Shown piece by piece: positions 25,515-32,856 of a stretch of DNA of 64,000 nt. The stretch is from Polyangium sp. 6x1. GTDB taxonomy: Bacteria; Myxococcota_A; Polyangia; Polyangiales; Polyangiaceae. The DNA lies in the NCBI RefSeq assembly GCF_029946515.1, contig NZ_JARZHH010000006.1:124001-188000 (forward strand). Reading direction: 5' to 3'. The translations under genes were made by a program, and so were the position numbers. The notes below the pieces were generated by a model. It did not search any database. It saw only the letters and a program-made list of their open reading frames with translations, and had not been told where the DNA came from. Within the stretch, counting starts at the first letter, position 1. Every line of letters starts with the position of its first letter.

Positions 25515-26005
25515 GCGGGCGGCACGGCAGGCGTTGGAGTCTCGGATGCCGCTGGCGGCGCAGGGGCGATAGCTTCCCCCGACGAGACCGATGCCGCTTC
25601 GGCGATCGCGGCAAGGAGTGATGACGGAACAGGTGCGACGCTCGCACTCGGCGCCGTCGTTGCGGCTGGGGCTCGCCGCGGAGCAGGACGCGGCGCCACG
25701 GGCCGTGGGGCGTGCGCTCGAACCGCCTCGGTCGCGACGTCGAACGCGGACTTTACTGGACGCACCGCTCCGCGCAGAGGCGTAGGATTGGTGATGACGA
25801 GGATGACGATCAGGCCGAGCACCAGGGCTCCGGCGATCGCCACGCAGACGGCGAAGGCGATCGCGCAGCCCTTGAGGGTCTGGCCGTCGTCGGTCGACGA
25901 TGTCGTGGAACTACCGAACCGCGCAAAGCCAGTTCGTCGGCGCGCTGGCCCTGTGAAGCACGTTCGACGGTTGTGGCCGTGTCCACCGCAGATCGAGCAC
26001 GCCAT
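25493..26005 (-). CDS. CCHC zinc-knuckle protein with one membrane segment
   Basis: Predicted 170 residues from ATG 26005 (GTG 26014 is an alternative). The N-terminus carries CSICGGHGHNRRTC, a C-x2-C-x4-H-x4-C zinc knuckle at residues 3-16. A hydrophobic helix lies at about 47-72, followed by a long Ala/Pro/Ser-rich tail of low complexity. Zinc knuckles of this form bind single-stranded nucleic acid in retroviral and plant transposon proteins; they are uncommon in bacteria, and the link to a membrane helix is odd. The tail probably lies outside the cell and the knuckle inside. Role in the element unknown. Confidence 0.65.
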   Translation of the reverse strand: MACSICGGHGHNRRTCFTGPARRRTGFARFGSSTTSSTDDGQTLKGCAIAFAVCVAIAGALVLGLIVILVITNPTPLRGAVRPVKSAFDVATEAVRAHAPRPVAPRPAPRRAPAATTAPSASVAPVPSSLLAAIAEAASVSSGEAIAPAPPAASETPTPAVPPAVPGQTP

Positions 26006-26186
26006 GCGATCCACAGATACGGGATCTCAACCTTGCGATCCAGCGTCCAAACGTTCGACACGACGCTGCACCACGCGCCAGACCTTGCCGTCGGTGACCG
26101 TCCCTGCCTCCACGACGTCACCGCAGCCCCCCGGCGCCAGCACGGCGCGCGCGGGGGCGTACAGAAGCTGTGGGGGATGACGGTCG

Positions 26187-26660
26187 CTACATTGCTTCGA
26201 CGATGGCCTTGGTCTTTTTGCCGACGTCGAGCGGTGCTCCCTCGTTCAACTGGACGAATACGCGCGTCTTGGGATTGCCGTAACGATGTGACCCAGCGAC
26301 AAGAGCAAATCCCTCGTAGGTCTTGACGGTGGCGGCGTACGCGTCGTCGCTGTCGTGCACCATCACGCCCGCGCCCTTTTCTGGGACGCTTGGCAAATCG
26401 CACGACCAATACTCGGACGCCCGAGCATTCGCACCCTTCGGGACCCCCTCCTTGCAGTTCGCAAGGATGCCCTCGGCGGTGAGCTTATCGGCCACCTCTT
26501 TCGCCGTGACCTTCTTGGCTGGGGCAGGAGCAGCAGCCGCCGCGGGCGGCGGAGCAGGGTTGGCAGGGGCCGCCGAAGTGGTTGTCGGCGTCGGCGCCGT
26601 ATCCGGCTTCGAACAGGCAGCAAGCGAGAGAGCGAGGATCACGAGGTGGACGTGTCTCAT
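26187..26660 (-). CDS. Small lipoprotein of the element
   Basis: Predicted 157 residues. MRHVHLVILALSLAACSKP gives a signal peptide with lipobox LAAC (Cys16). A Pro/Ala/Thr-rich linker (20-48) follows, then a compact domain of about 105 residues with two cysteines (ANC, WSC) that may form a disulfide. ATG at 26660 begins the signal peptide. The protein has no relative that I recognise. A surface lipoprotein on an integrated element could serve in exclusion of related phages, but nothing in the sequence shows this. About 170-215 bp on either side are without a supported gene. Confidence 0.65.
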   Translation of the reverse strand: MRHVHLVILALSLAACSKPDTAPTPTTTSAAPANPAPPPAAAAAPAPAKKVTAKEVADKLTAEGILANCKEGVPKGANARASEYWSCDLPSVPEKGAGVMVHDSDDAYAATVKTYEGFALVAGSHRYGNPKTRVFVQLNEGAPLDVGKKTKAIVEAM

Positions 26661-26879
26661 GCGCGCCAGCGTACAGGTTCGCTCGTGTAGGCGTCCACTC
26701 TTCGCTTGTCGGCCGGCTGCGCTCCCCGCCCGGCGGGAGCGACGTCCACCAACCGGAGCCGATCCACGTCCCGCCCGCGCCACGGTGGAGGAGCCACGGC
26801 CCGCGTGATCCCCCGAAAGCCGGCAAAGCAGGGCCCGGCCGGGAGCTCTCACGACGAACACGAGCTCAACCTCGACGAT

Positions 26880-27260
26880 CTACGCCACGACGGCGCGCAG
26901 TTCGTCCACGCTCACGGACCTCGTTTCGCAGACGTTGCCCCCGAGCACGACGATCCTCGCGCGTCCAGGCGCGGCCATGTCGTTGAGCGTGGCGACCAGG
27001 TCACCGACCGTCGCGACGAACCCAGGTATCGCCTCCTGCCCGTCCCGGATGACGCCGACGAGGAAGTCGGCCTCGAACACGCCAACCCACCACCCGTGCA
27101 CATCCGCGGCCGCGAGCGCGGTGGGGGCCTTGGGGGGCGCCGACGGGCACGCGAAGACCGCGAGCTCCGCGAGGTCGCGCGGCCTCTGCCGCATGATCAC
27201 CGCCAGCAACTCCCACGCCACGCGATAAAGATCGGTCACGTCCACGTTTGTTTCGCTCAT
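26880..27260 (-). CDS. Element protein B (second member of duplicated cassette)
   Basis: Predicted 126-residue soluble protein. Its first third (AWELLAVIMRQRPRDLAELAVFAC) resembles MADLLGAFLNHTPREDLGTLLLCAY of the gene at 27891-28277 in spacing and character, which suggests that the two are paralogues. ATG at 27260 overlaps the stop of the preceding gene by four bases, as in the other cassette. Function unknown. Confidence 0.6.
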   Translation of the reverse strand: MSETNVDVTDLYRVAWELLAVIMRQRPRDLAELAVFACPSAPPKAPTALAAADVHGWWVGVFEADFLVGVIRDGQEAIPGFVATVGDLVATLNDMAAPGRARIVVLGGNVCETRSVSVDELRAVVA

Positions 27261-27874
27261 CGCCGCGTCACCCGGTTGAATGCGTTTCGGATCCCCGTCA
27301 TTGCCGGCGGGATGCCGTTCTTGTCTGCGGCGATCGCGCCCGTCAACAATATGCCCATGCCCTCAAGGAGCTGATCGTCCCAGCTCATTTCCTTGGGCTT
27401 CTGCGCGTTCTTCGGCGGAGCCGGCTTCCCGACCTGCGGGATCGGCTTCCGGTTGTTCTTGAAGCTGTATTCGACCGTCACGCCGCCGCCCTCGTTCGTG
27501 GCCGGGATCGGAGTCGGGACAGCCTGCAGGTACCACCGGTTCGTCGTCGCGGGTATCCGATCGATCACGGGGTGTTGTACGGTGCGAATTCGGTCCGGCC
27601 GCCCCTGCGGCGGCGGCGCCGTCGCGCGCTGCCATTCGGCGCGGTCCTCCGCCGCTCGATCCTCGGCGTCCACGAGGCGCACGATGAAGCCGATCTCGGC
27701 GAGCCCGAGGCCCGTAAAGCGCAGGAACTCGCCCGAGAGGCCGAATCCCTGCGTGCTGTCGTAGTTGAGCACGACGCCATTGATGTTGAAGCCGACGATC
27801 GTGCCTGGGCTCTTCGCCCCATCGAGGAGGAAGAACCCGAAGCGCTCGAGCTCGGCGTCCGTCCAGTAGCTCAT
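27257..27874 (-). CDS. Element protein A (second member of duplicated cassette)
   Basis: Predicted 205 residues from ATG 27874. It is a paralogue of the product of 28274-28915: both begin with an MxxWxxAEL segment, carry an (S/N)TQ(G/Q)(F/L)GLSG...(T/G)G(L/I)GLA block near residues 40-60, a (R/L)TV(Q/K)HP segment near 110 and a basic-Pro motif (N/Y)RKP(I/L)P near 160. The pattern of strands and the 'HP...I' stretch recall small phage tail or baseplate proteins, but I cannot assign one. Overlaps the following B gene by four bases. Confidence 0.62.
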   Translation of the reverse strand: MSYWTDAELERFGFFLLDGAKSPGTIVGFNINGVVLNYDSTQGFGLSGEFLRFTGLGLAEIGFIVRLVDAEDRAAEDRAEWQRATAPPPQGRPDRIRTVQHPVIDRIPATTNRWYLQAVPTPIPATNEGGGVTVEYSFKNNRKPIPQVGKPAPPKNAQKPKEMSWDDQLLEGMGILLTGAIAADKNGIPPAMTGIRNAFNRVTRR

Positions 27875-27890
27875 GACGGCCCCTGTCCTT

Positions 27891-28277
27891 TCAGGCGCTT
27901 CCGCCCGGCGTGAGCGGCGGCAACCACTGCCATTCCATGCTGCCAACTGCGTGATAGTTGAGGCCGACGATGTAGACCGACGCCTCGCCGGGTTTGGCGC
28001 AGCCCTCGATTTCCGCGGCACGCTCGGGTCGCCTGCTCATTCGGAGGTCTCGAAGAAAAGGAGCCTTGTCGAACGCCAGCACGACCCATTGACCGGCCAC
28101 CATTGATGCGAGCGCCCCAGGCAGCACACCATGCTCGGCCGTGTACGCGCACAGGAGAAGCGTCCCGAGGTCCTCGCGGGGCGTGTGGTTCAAGAATGCG
28201 CCGAGGAGGTCCGCCATGCTTTGCCAGGCCTCGGCGGGGTCCGGGTGGGGCGCCGCGCTCGTCGCATTGGCGGTCAT
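27891..28277 (-). CDS. Element protein B' (first member of duplicated cassette)
   Basis: Predicted 128-residue soluble protein, ATG at 28277 overlapping the upstream stop (ATGA). Apparent paralogue of the gene at 26880-27260, with the similar helical N-terminal third. The middle contains ASMVAGQWVVLAFDKAP and the end SVYIVGLNYHAVGSMEWQWLPP, rich in aromatic residues. No family recognised. Confidence 0.6.
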   Translation of the reverse strand: MTANATSAAPHPDPAEAWQSMADLLGAFLNHTPREDLGTLLLCAYTAEHGVLPGALASMVAGQWVVLAFDKAPFLRDLRMSRRPERAAEIEGCAKPGEASVYIVGLNYHAVGSMEWQWLPPLTPGGSA

Positions 28278-28915
28278 TGCCTCACCGAGCCCTCCGCTAC
28301 GGCCGGCGGTTGCGTAAAGATCCGCTTGCCGGTGAGGCGGAAATAATCGTCGTTTAGCGTCTCCATTCCCGAGATGATCACGGCCCGGTACCCCGCATTC
28401 ACGTCATTCTTCGCCTTCGGGCCGTCCTTGGTCTGGCCCGCCGTCGTTGCGCTGGAGAGCGTCGGGAGTGGCTTGCGGTACGCCTCCCATTGGTAGACGA
28501 CCGTTTCGATCTGCTTCTGCTCGTCCCAATCACCCGCGGGCTCGCCCATCAGCTTGATCTGCGTCACGCCAATGCGCGCGAGCCGCGGATGCTTCACCGT
28601 GAGGATCTTCGCTGGCTGGCCCTGTGCGGGCGCCGCGAGGTACTTCCTACACCCCTCGTCAAAGAGCTGCCGGTGCGCGGCCGTACCCATCGGCAAGGTG
28701 ATCGAGCCCTTCGCGAGGCCGATACCGCCGAAGCGCGACACCGCGCCCGAAAGGCCGAGGCCCTGCTGCGTGTTCCACACGAGCGGCGTCCCATCGGGGC
28801 AGGAGACTTTCGCGCACGGAGGCGTGCGGAACGTGACCTTCTTGCCCTTCGCGTCCGTCGTCTCGAATTCGACGACGGACATCGCCTTGAGCTCTGCTTC
28901 GCTCCAGAAGGTCAT
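28274..28915 (-). CDS. Element protein A' (first member of duplicated cassette)
   Basis: Predicted 213 residues, ATG at 28915. Paralogous to the product of 27257-27874 (shared WxxAEL start, TQQGLGLSG...GGIGLAKG, ILTVKHPRLARIG and YRKPLP). It has additional residues at the N-terminus (TPPCAKVSCPDG with two cysteines). Together with the overlapping gene downstream it forms an A'B' unit that is repeated as AB. May be a virion-type structural protein; unproven. Confidence 0.62.
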   Translation of the reverse strand: MTFWSEAELKAMSVVEFETTDAKGKKVTFRTPPCAKVSCPDGTPLVWNTQQGLGLSGAVSRFGGIGLAKGSITLPMGTAAHRQLFDEGCRKYLAAPAQGQPAKILTVKHPRLARIGVTQIKLMGEPAGDWDEQKQIETVVYQWEAYRKPLPTLSSATTAGQTKDGPKAKNDVNAGYRAVIISGMETLNDDYFRLTGKRIFTQPPAVAEGSVRQ

Positions 28916-28939
28916 GGTTTCACCTCTTTGCCGTCCGGC

Positions 28940-30226
28940 TCACGAGTGCGCCCGCTTCTCGTGCTCGTCGCGCCATTCGGCCGTTCGCCGCGCGCTTGCC
29001 TCGCGCATTGCAACGAGGCGGGGGTCCGTCCCTCGGCCTTCCTTTTCCTCATTCTCGAGGGCGCCGCGCTCGCCGCGCTCGACCAGACGCCGGTGGAACT
29101 CGGTCTCCACGTGCGTCAGACGGCCGCGCGGATCACGCAAAATCAGGCGACCCACTTCCTCGTAACTCATGACTCCCTGGCGACCATACCCAGAGAACAC
29201 GGGTACGCCCTCGAGGACCGCCTTCATGGTCGCCGTGATGTCCGTTTTCTCGCGCGTCTTGGGATCGTTGCCGAGGAAGCGCCCGAAGATGATCGCCGCA
29301 TCGACGAGCTTCGGCGCAATCGGCTCGTACGAACTCCCGAGCTTCCGGGCCTCGATTCCGGCGCCGTGCGCTTCGTCCGCGAGGAGACGGATCTCCGCTT
29401 CCGCCTCCCGGGCGAGCTCGCCGCAGAGCTCGAACATGGCGAGCGGGCCGGCGAGGAGAGCGTTCCACGTCTCGACGTCGGCGGCTGCTTCGAGCGTCTC
29501 CCGGGCCATCGTGCGCCGTGCTTCCGCGGCCGCCTCGATGTCGGCACGTCGGCCCGGGTCGGCGGCGAGCGCGCGCCGATCGGCATCCTCCCCGGCCTGG
29601 AGCGCGCCGAGCACGTCCGTCACGAGGGAGCCGAGCACGGCGCGAGCGGCGGACACGCCATCCCGCATCCGGGGCAGCTCCGCGGCGATCTGCGCGGCCG
29701 GGTGATCGGCGACGAGGGCGCGCCGGGCCGCGTCCGCCTCCCGGGCCGTCCCTTGCAGCCACGCGTCGGCCTCGGCGCGCGCGACGTCCGCACGCGCGGC
29801 GTCGAGCCGTACGCGCGCGGCGTGCATGGCTGCGTTCGCCTTGGCCGTCTCGGCTTGGGTGGCCGCGTGCCGCCGCTGCGCGGACCGCAGGACACCCGAG
29901 GCGAGCCCCACGGCGCGCTGAGCGGCGACCAGCCGTTCCGCCGTTGCCTCGTCGTCGGGAGCTTCCGCCGCCGCGTCCTCGGCTGCCTCGAGAGCGCGCG
30001 CGGCGTCCTCGGAGGCCTTTCGCGGCGCGGCGAGGGCCGCGAGCGCTTCCGCCTCGCGAGCGGCCGCCTCTCGCGCGACCGCTTCGCGCGCGCGGACGTC
30101 TTCCTCGGCGCGCTGGACCTCGACAGAGGGCGGCGAGGGGGAAGTGGGCGGCTGGTCGGTAGCGGTGGGGGCGGCGAAAGAGCCCCCCGCGAGGGCAGAG
30201 AACAGACGTCCGAGAGGGTTTTTCAT
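28940..30226 (-). CDS. Ala/Glu/Arg-rich coiled-coil protein of the element
   Basis: Predicted 428 residues. The first 35 residues contain a hydrophobic LFSALAGGSFAA and a Pro-rich linker. About 38-300 is almost entirely long alpha-helix of the EAAAREAEALAAL type, expected to form an extended coiled coil. The last 130 residues are more mixed (DITATMKAVLEGVPVFSGYG) and end in a highly charged helix. Length and make-up could suit a scaffold or tape-measure-like protein, but such sequences are compositionally biased and the role is open. ATG at 30226, first of a leftward run that continues with the A'B'AB genes. Confidence 0.6.
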   Translation of the reverse strand: MKNPLGRLFSALAGGSFAAPTATDQPPTSPSPPSVEVQRAEEDVRAREAVAREAAAREAEALAALAAPRKASEDAARALEAAEDAAAEAPDDEATAERLVAAQRAVGLASGVLRSAQRRHAATQAETAKANAAMHAARVRLDAARADVARAEADAWLQGTAREADAARRALVADHPAAQIAAELPRMRDGVSAARAVLGSLVTDVLGALQAGEDADRRALAADPGRRADIEAAAEARRTMARETLEAAADVETWNALLAGPLAMFELCGELAREAEAEIRLLADEAHGAGIEARKLGSSYEPIAPKLVDAAIIFGRFLGNDPKTREKTDITATMKAVLEGVPVFSGYGRQGVMSYEEVGRLILRDPRGRLTHVETEFHRRLVERGERGALENEEKEGRGTDPRLVAMREASARRTAEWRDEHEKRAHS

Positions 30227-30231
30227 GAGAT

Positions 30232-30444
30232 TCAGGCCTCACTTGCGAGGGGGAATTCCTTGGTGGGATCCCAGCCGGCCGCGCGCTTGGCGCGCCACTG
30301 CTTGGGGGTCATGGTGCCGAGGTCGAAGACCGTGCTGGCGCCGGGAATCTTGGTGATCGCCGGACCGCGGGGCGCCTCCGTCGGTTGCCCCATCGCCTTC
30401 GCGACCTGCAGGCGATCCGCCTTTTTCGCAAGGAGCTGCGTCAT
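30232..30444 (-). CDS. Small hypothetical protein
   Basis: Predicted 70 residues, basic, with a central GPAITKIPGASTVFDLGTM and an Arg/Lys/Trp-containing segment KQWRAKRAAGWDP. ATG at 30444 overlaps the upstream stop by four bases (ATGA), which supports that it is translated. No relative recognised. Confidence 0.5.
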   Translation of the reverse strand: MTQLLAKKADRLQVAKAMGQPTEAPRGPAITKIPGASTVFDLGTMTPKQWRAKRAAGWDPTKEFPLASEA

Positions 30445-30641
30445 TGCGCCGCCATCCTGTTCCTGAACGTCTCGCGCTGATGCCGCAGACGCTCGGAGCC
30501 GTCGATGTAAACGACGTGGCCCGGGATGTCGTAGTGGATCCCGTCGTGCTTCGCGGAGCCGATTCCGAGCGCCTGCCGGAACACGGGGTCGTTCTCCGCT
30601 TCGGCGATCGCACGAGCCAAGGGGTTTTGCTTTTGCGCCAT
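30441..30641 (-). CDS. Small hypothetical protein
   Basis: Predicted 66 residues from ATG 30641, which shares one base with the stop of the upstream gene (TGATG). A GTG one codon earlier is also possible. Contains NPLARAIAEAENDPVFRQAL, a helix, and a short strand YDIPGHVVYID. Coupled to both neighbours by overlapping starts and stops. Confidence 0.5.
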   Translation of the reverse strand: MAQKQNPLARAIAEAENDPVFRQALGIGSAKHDGIHYDIPGHVVYIDGSERLRHQRETFRNRMAAQ

Positions 30642-30907
30642 CACGCGCCCCCGATGCGGTTCATGGCCGCCTTGCGATCACGCCGGGCGTTTTCCTCGGC
30701 GACTTCGCGCAGCATGGGCAGCGCATCGGTCAGCGAGAAGCGCATCAGGCAACCCGTCTCGCGCATCTCCTGCTGCGAGCACTTGTGGACCCCACGCGCC
30801 GACACGCCGTCCTTCTTCCGCGCCATCACGCGGAAGGCCGCCTGCGTGCTCTTGTTACCCGAGGGGTAGAAGACGCTGTCCTCGTCGTCGTGCTTCGTGG
30901 TTTTCAT
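30641..30907 (-). CDS. Small protein, paralogue of the next gene upstream
   Basis: Predicted 88 residues. It shares a PSGN-x-(S/A)T motif near the start, a GC/GR-L-(M/V)-x-FS-x-x-DA segment and a charged C-terminal helix ending in (N/E)RR..A with the product of 30904-31128, so the two arose by duplication. Two cysteines (HKCSQQEM, GCLM) are specific to this copy. ATG at 30907 overlaps the upstream stop. Confidence 0.52.
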   Translation of the reverse strand: MKTTKHDDEDSVFYPSGNKSTQAAFRVMARKKDGVSARGVHKCSQQEMRETGCLMRFSLTDALPMLREVAEENARRDRKAAMNRIGGA

Positions 30908-31128
30908 CGAATCCTCTGCGCGGCTTCCCGACGCTCATTGGTCGACTTGCGGATCTCGTCGAAGGCGTCCACAACCGAGAACGTGACGAGCCGACCCGTC
31001 TTCCTCGGGTCGTCCGCCGTCACGCCACCGCTCGCACCGTCGATCGGCTTCACGCCCGGCGCGAGCTTGAAAAGCCGCATGGTCGCCGAGTTACCGCTCG
31101 GCGTGATGCGGGTGCTGTTTTTCTGCAT
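30904..31128 (-). CDS. Small protein, paralogue of the following gene
   Basis: Predicted 74 residues from ATG 31128 (the frame is open to 31170, but the conserved part begins here). Contains TRITPSGNSATMRLFKLAPG, then GRLVTFSVVDAFDEIRKSTN. Short DNA-binding or regulatory role is possible; not recognised. Overlaps the next gene by four bases. Confidence 0.52.
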   Translation of the reverse strand: MQKNSTRITPSGNSATMRLFKLAPGVKPIDGASGGVTADDPRKTGRLVTFSVVDAFDEIRKSTNERREAAQRIR

Positions 31129-31159
31129 AGGTTCGTCCGTCCTTATGGGGTCGCGATCA

Positions 31160-31351
31160 TCACGCGGCACTTGCGCTCGAGGCGCGCTGCCGCTCCGATT
31201 CGTCGAGCCCGCGATTGGCCGCCGCGCGGAGCACCTCGGAAAACGAGGGGATGCGCGCGCCGGGCGTTTGGGGAATGCGGTGCTGGTTCACCCGCTGCTC
31301 GGTATCCTCGTCGAGGTACACCGTCACGGGTCGGCCGTGTCCCTTGCTCAT
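31160..31351 (-). CDS. Ribbon-helix-helix (CopG-like) repressor
   Basis: Predicted 63 residues. After MSKGHGR comes PVTVYLDEDTEQRVNQHR, the strand and first helix of a ribbon-helix-helix fold, and SFSEVLRAAANRGLDESE, the second helix. This matches CopG-type repressors or antitoxins in length and pattern. ATG at 31351 is the start of the domain; earlier in-frame codons look spurious. Heads the leftward cluster that ends near 26880 and may regulate it. About 130 bp of non-coding DNA lie upstream. Confidence 0.68.
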   Translation of the reverse strand: MSKGHGRPVTVYLDEDTEQRVNQHRIPQTPGARIPSFSEVLRAAANRGLDESERQRASSASAA

Positions 31352-31480
31352 AGCGTCGGAGGCTATGATACGCGCGGCGGGCGTATTCGTACAGGGCATT
31401 TCGGCGGTGGCGTCGAAATGATCGCAATGGGCATTGCGCGCATTATGCGCAAAGCGCGCACCGTGCCGCTTGATGCGACG

Positions 31481-32134
31481 CTACGGGCGCAGGGCAGCGG
31501 GGGCAGGCCAGCGAGGAGGGGGCTTGCCGTCCAGGTGGGCGAGCGCGGCCTGCAGCTCGGCGACGGCGACGCGGGCGTCCTTCAAGAGCTCCGTCACCTC
31601 CGCCGCCGAACCGGCGAAGCGCCCATCGAGAGCTCGACGAAGGAGGACCTCCGCGCGTCGGGCGGCGCTCGCGAGCGGCCTCCTCGCGATCCGACGATCC
31701 ACCGCCGAGCCAGCCGCCGCGGCGCGCCACGTGGGGCGCTCCCAGAGGAACCAGGCCAGGGCTGGAATGCCTGCGTGCTCCTCGAGCTCTTCCCGCATGC
31801 GGGGCGAGGCCGGCCGCGAGCCCTTGGCCACCATGGTCACGAGGGCCGGCGCGCAGCGGCACCGCTCGGCGATCCGGGCCTTCTCGGCGCTCGCGTCGAG
31901 CATGACCGCGCCGAGGGGCAGCGGGGCGCACCCGCGGGGGCGAGCCGCCGCGAGCTGGTAGCGCGCGCCCGGGTCGGGCTTGTAGGTGCCGCGGTACGCC
32001 GCGAGCACCGGCGCCGCTGGGAGCGGGCCCGGCCAGGAGGGGACCTCAATCGTCCCTCCTCGCGGCCGGCGGCGAGGCGCGGGCGACGGGACGAGCAGCG
32101 AGAGCGGCGATGGAAGGGGAATCACGTCGGCCAT
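31481..32134 (-). CDS. Putative HTH regulator of the element
   Basis: Predicted 217 residues. A Pro/Arg-rich N-terminus precedes a segment at about 80-125 (DASAEKARIAERCRCAPAL, then VTMVAKGSRPASPRMREELEEHAG) with the helix-turn-helix spacing of phage Cro/CI-type proteins. The C-terminal 75 residues are helical. ATG at 32134. The long gene-free region upstream carries several GTGTCCGC motifs (32173-32290) that could be its binding sites. Replication initiation or repression are both possible from this position. Confidence 0.5.
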   Translation of the reverse strand: MADVIPLPSPLSLLVPSPAPRRRPRGGTIEVPSWPGPLPAAPVLAAYRGTYKPDPGARYQLAAARPRGCAPLPLGAVMLDASAEKARIAERCRCAPALVTMVAKGSRPASPRMREELEEHAGIPALAWFLWERPTWRAAAAGSAVDRRIARRPLASAARRAEVLLRRALDGRFAGSAAEVTELLKDARVAVAELQAALAHLDGKPPPRWPAPAALRP

Positions 32135-32172
32135 GGGGCCGGACCTCCGTTCACGTTCACGAGCGAGCAGCG

Positions 32173-32290
32173 GTTACACGGCGGACACGCTCGCTCGGGC
32201 TTCACACGTTGCAATGCGTGTCCGCGCTGCGTTCACCGGGGTTGTCCGTGTTCATTCTGCCATTTGTAACCCGTGTCCGCCGCCGTTCAC
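32173..32290. promoter_or_regulatory. Cluster of GTGTCCGC motifs
   Basis: GTGTCCGC followed by CGTTCAC after three or four bases occurs at 32218-32236 and 32273-32290. A weaker form (GTCCGTGTTCA) lies between them, and an inverted GCGGACAC is at 32181-32188. The spacing and location just upstream of the HTH gene suggest operator or replication-protein sites. Confidence 0.4.
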
Positions 32291-32482
32291 TCGAGGTGGC
32301 GGGAGTCGGTCGGCCGGAGTGAATTCGTGTCCTTGTGAACAACGATTGCGCGGCGTGAGGAGCTTCGCGGGAATTTCGCCTCCCTTGCGCCCGGCAACCC
32401 CCTGGAACTGTTTTCGGGGCCTCGAACCGCCACGATTTACAGCACCATTGCACACGAGGGGCTGCGAGGGGGAGGTCTCACT

Positions 32483-32612
32483 GCGGGGATGCGGGGATGA
32501 GCGGGGATGTTTCCGGCTGTCTCATACGAAAACGCGTAAACTATGCAGACGGGGTTTTCACGTTTCGCTCGCGTAGGGCTGCAACTATCCCCGCCTATCC
32601 CCGCATCCCCGC
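32483..32612. other. Mirrored iteron-like array (candidate origin or operator)
   Basis: Three direct GCGGGGAT units at 32483-32490, 32491-32498 and 32501-32508 face three ATCCCCGC units at 32587-32594, 32597-32604 and 32605-32612. The two-base gap falls between the second and third unit on the left and, in mirror image, between the first and second on the right, so the two 26-bp arms are inverted repeats that differ only in those gap bases. The 78 bp between them are less GC-rich and include a TTTTCACGTTTCG stretch. It lies in the 722-bp gene-free region (32135-32856) next to the primase-like gene. Confidence 0.55.
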
Positions 32613-32742
32613 AGGCGCAAGCACACTCACAGAACTTGCAGCACAGCGGAACCATTGGCGTTCCTTGCTCTCGCCGTTCCGTTCCTGCATTACAGCTCAC
32701 ACACGAGCAGCCCGGCGACGTGCTCGCACGACAGATTTTACG

Positions 32743-32803
32743 CTTACATTCGACAGGGTTTTTGACACTCGAGATGCGCCGCGAAAACCCTGTGCGATGT
32801 AAG
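32743..32803. other. Long imperfect palindrome near the primase-like gene
   Basis: Arms CTTACAT + 3 nt + ACAGGGTTTT (32743-32762) and AAAACCCTGT + 3 nt + ATGTAAG (32784-32803) pair at 17 or 18 of 20 positions around a 21-nt loop. It lies 53 bp downstream of the primase-like stop; it could be a terminator, although without a long T run, or a replication or regulatory site. Confidence 0.45.
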
Positions 32804-32856
32804 GCACAACTCCGCAGCCGTCCGATGGCACGTCATCGGCACGAGGTCGAGCCCAC

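Noticed and set aside
26880-31128. Assignment of the unknown overlapping genes as tail or baseplate genes of a prophage
   Set aside because: Only weak pattern resemblance; no terminase, portal, capsid or tail tube could be recognised, so no function was assigned.
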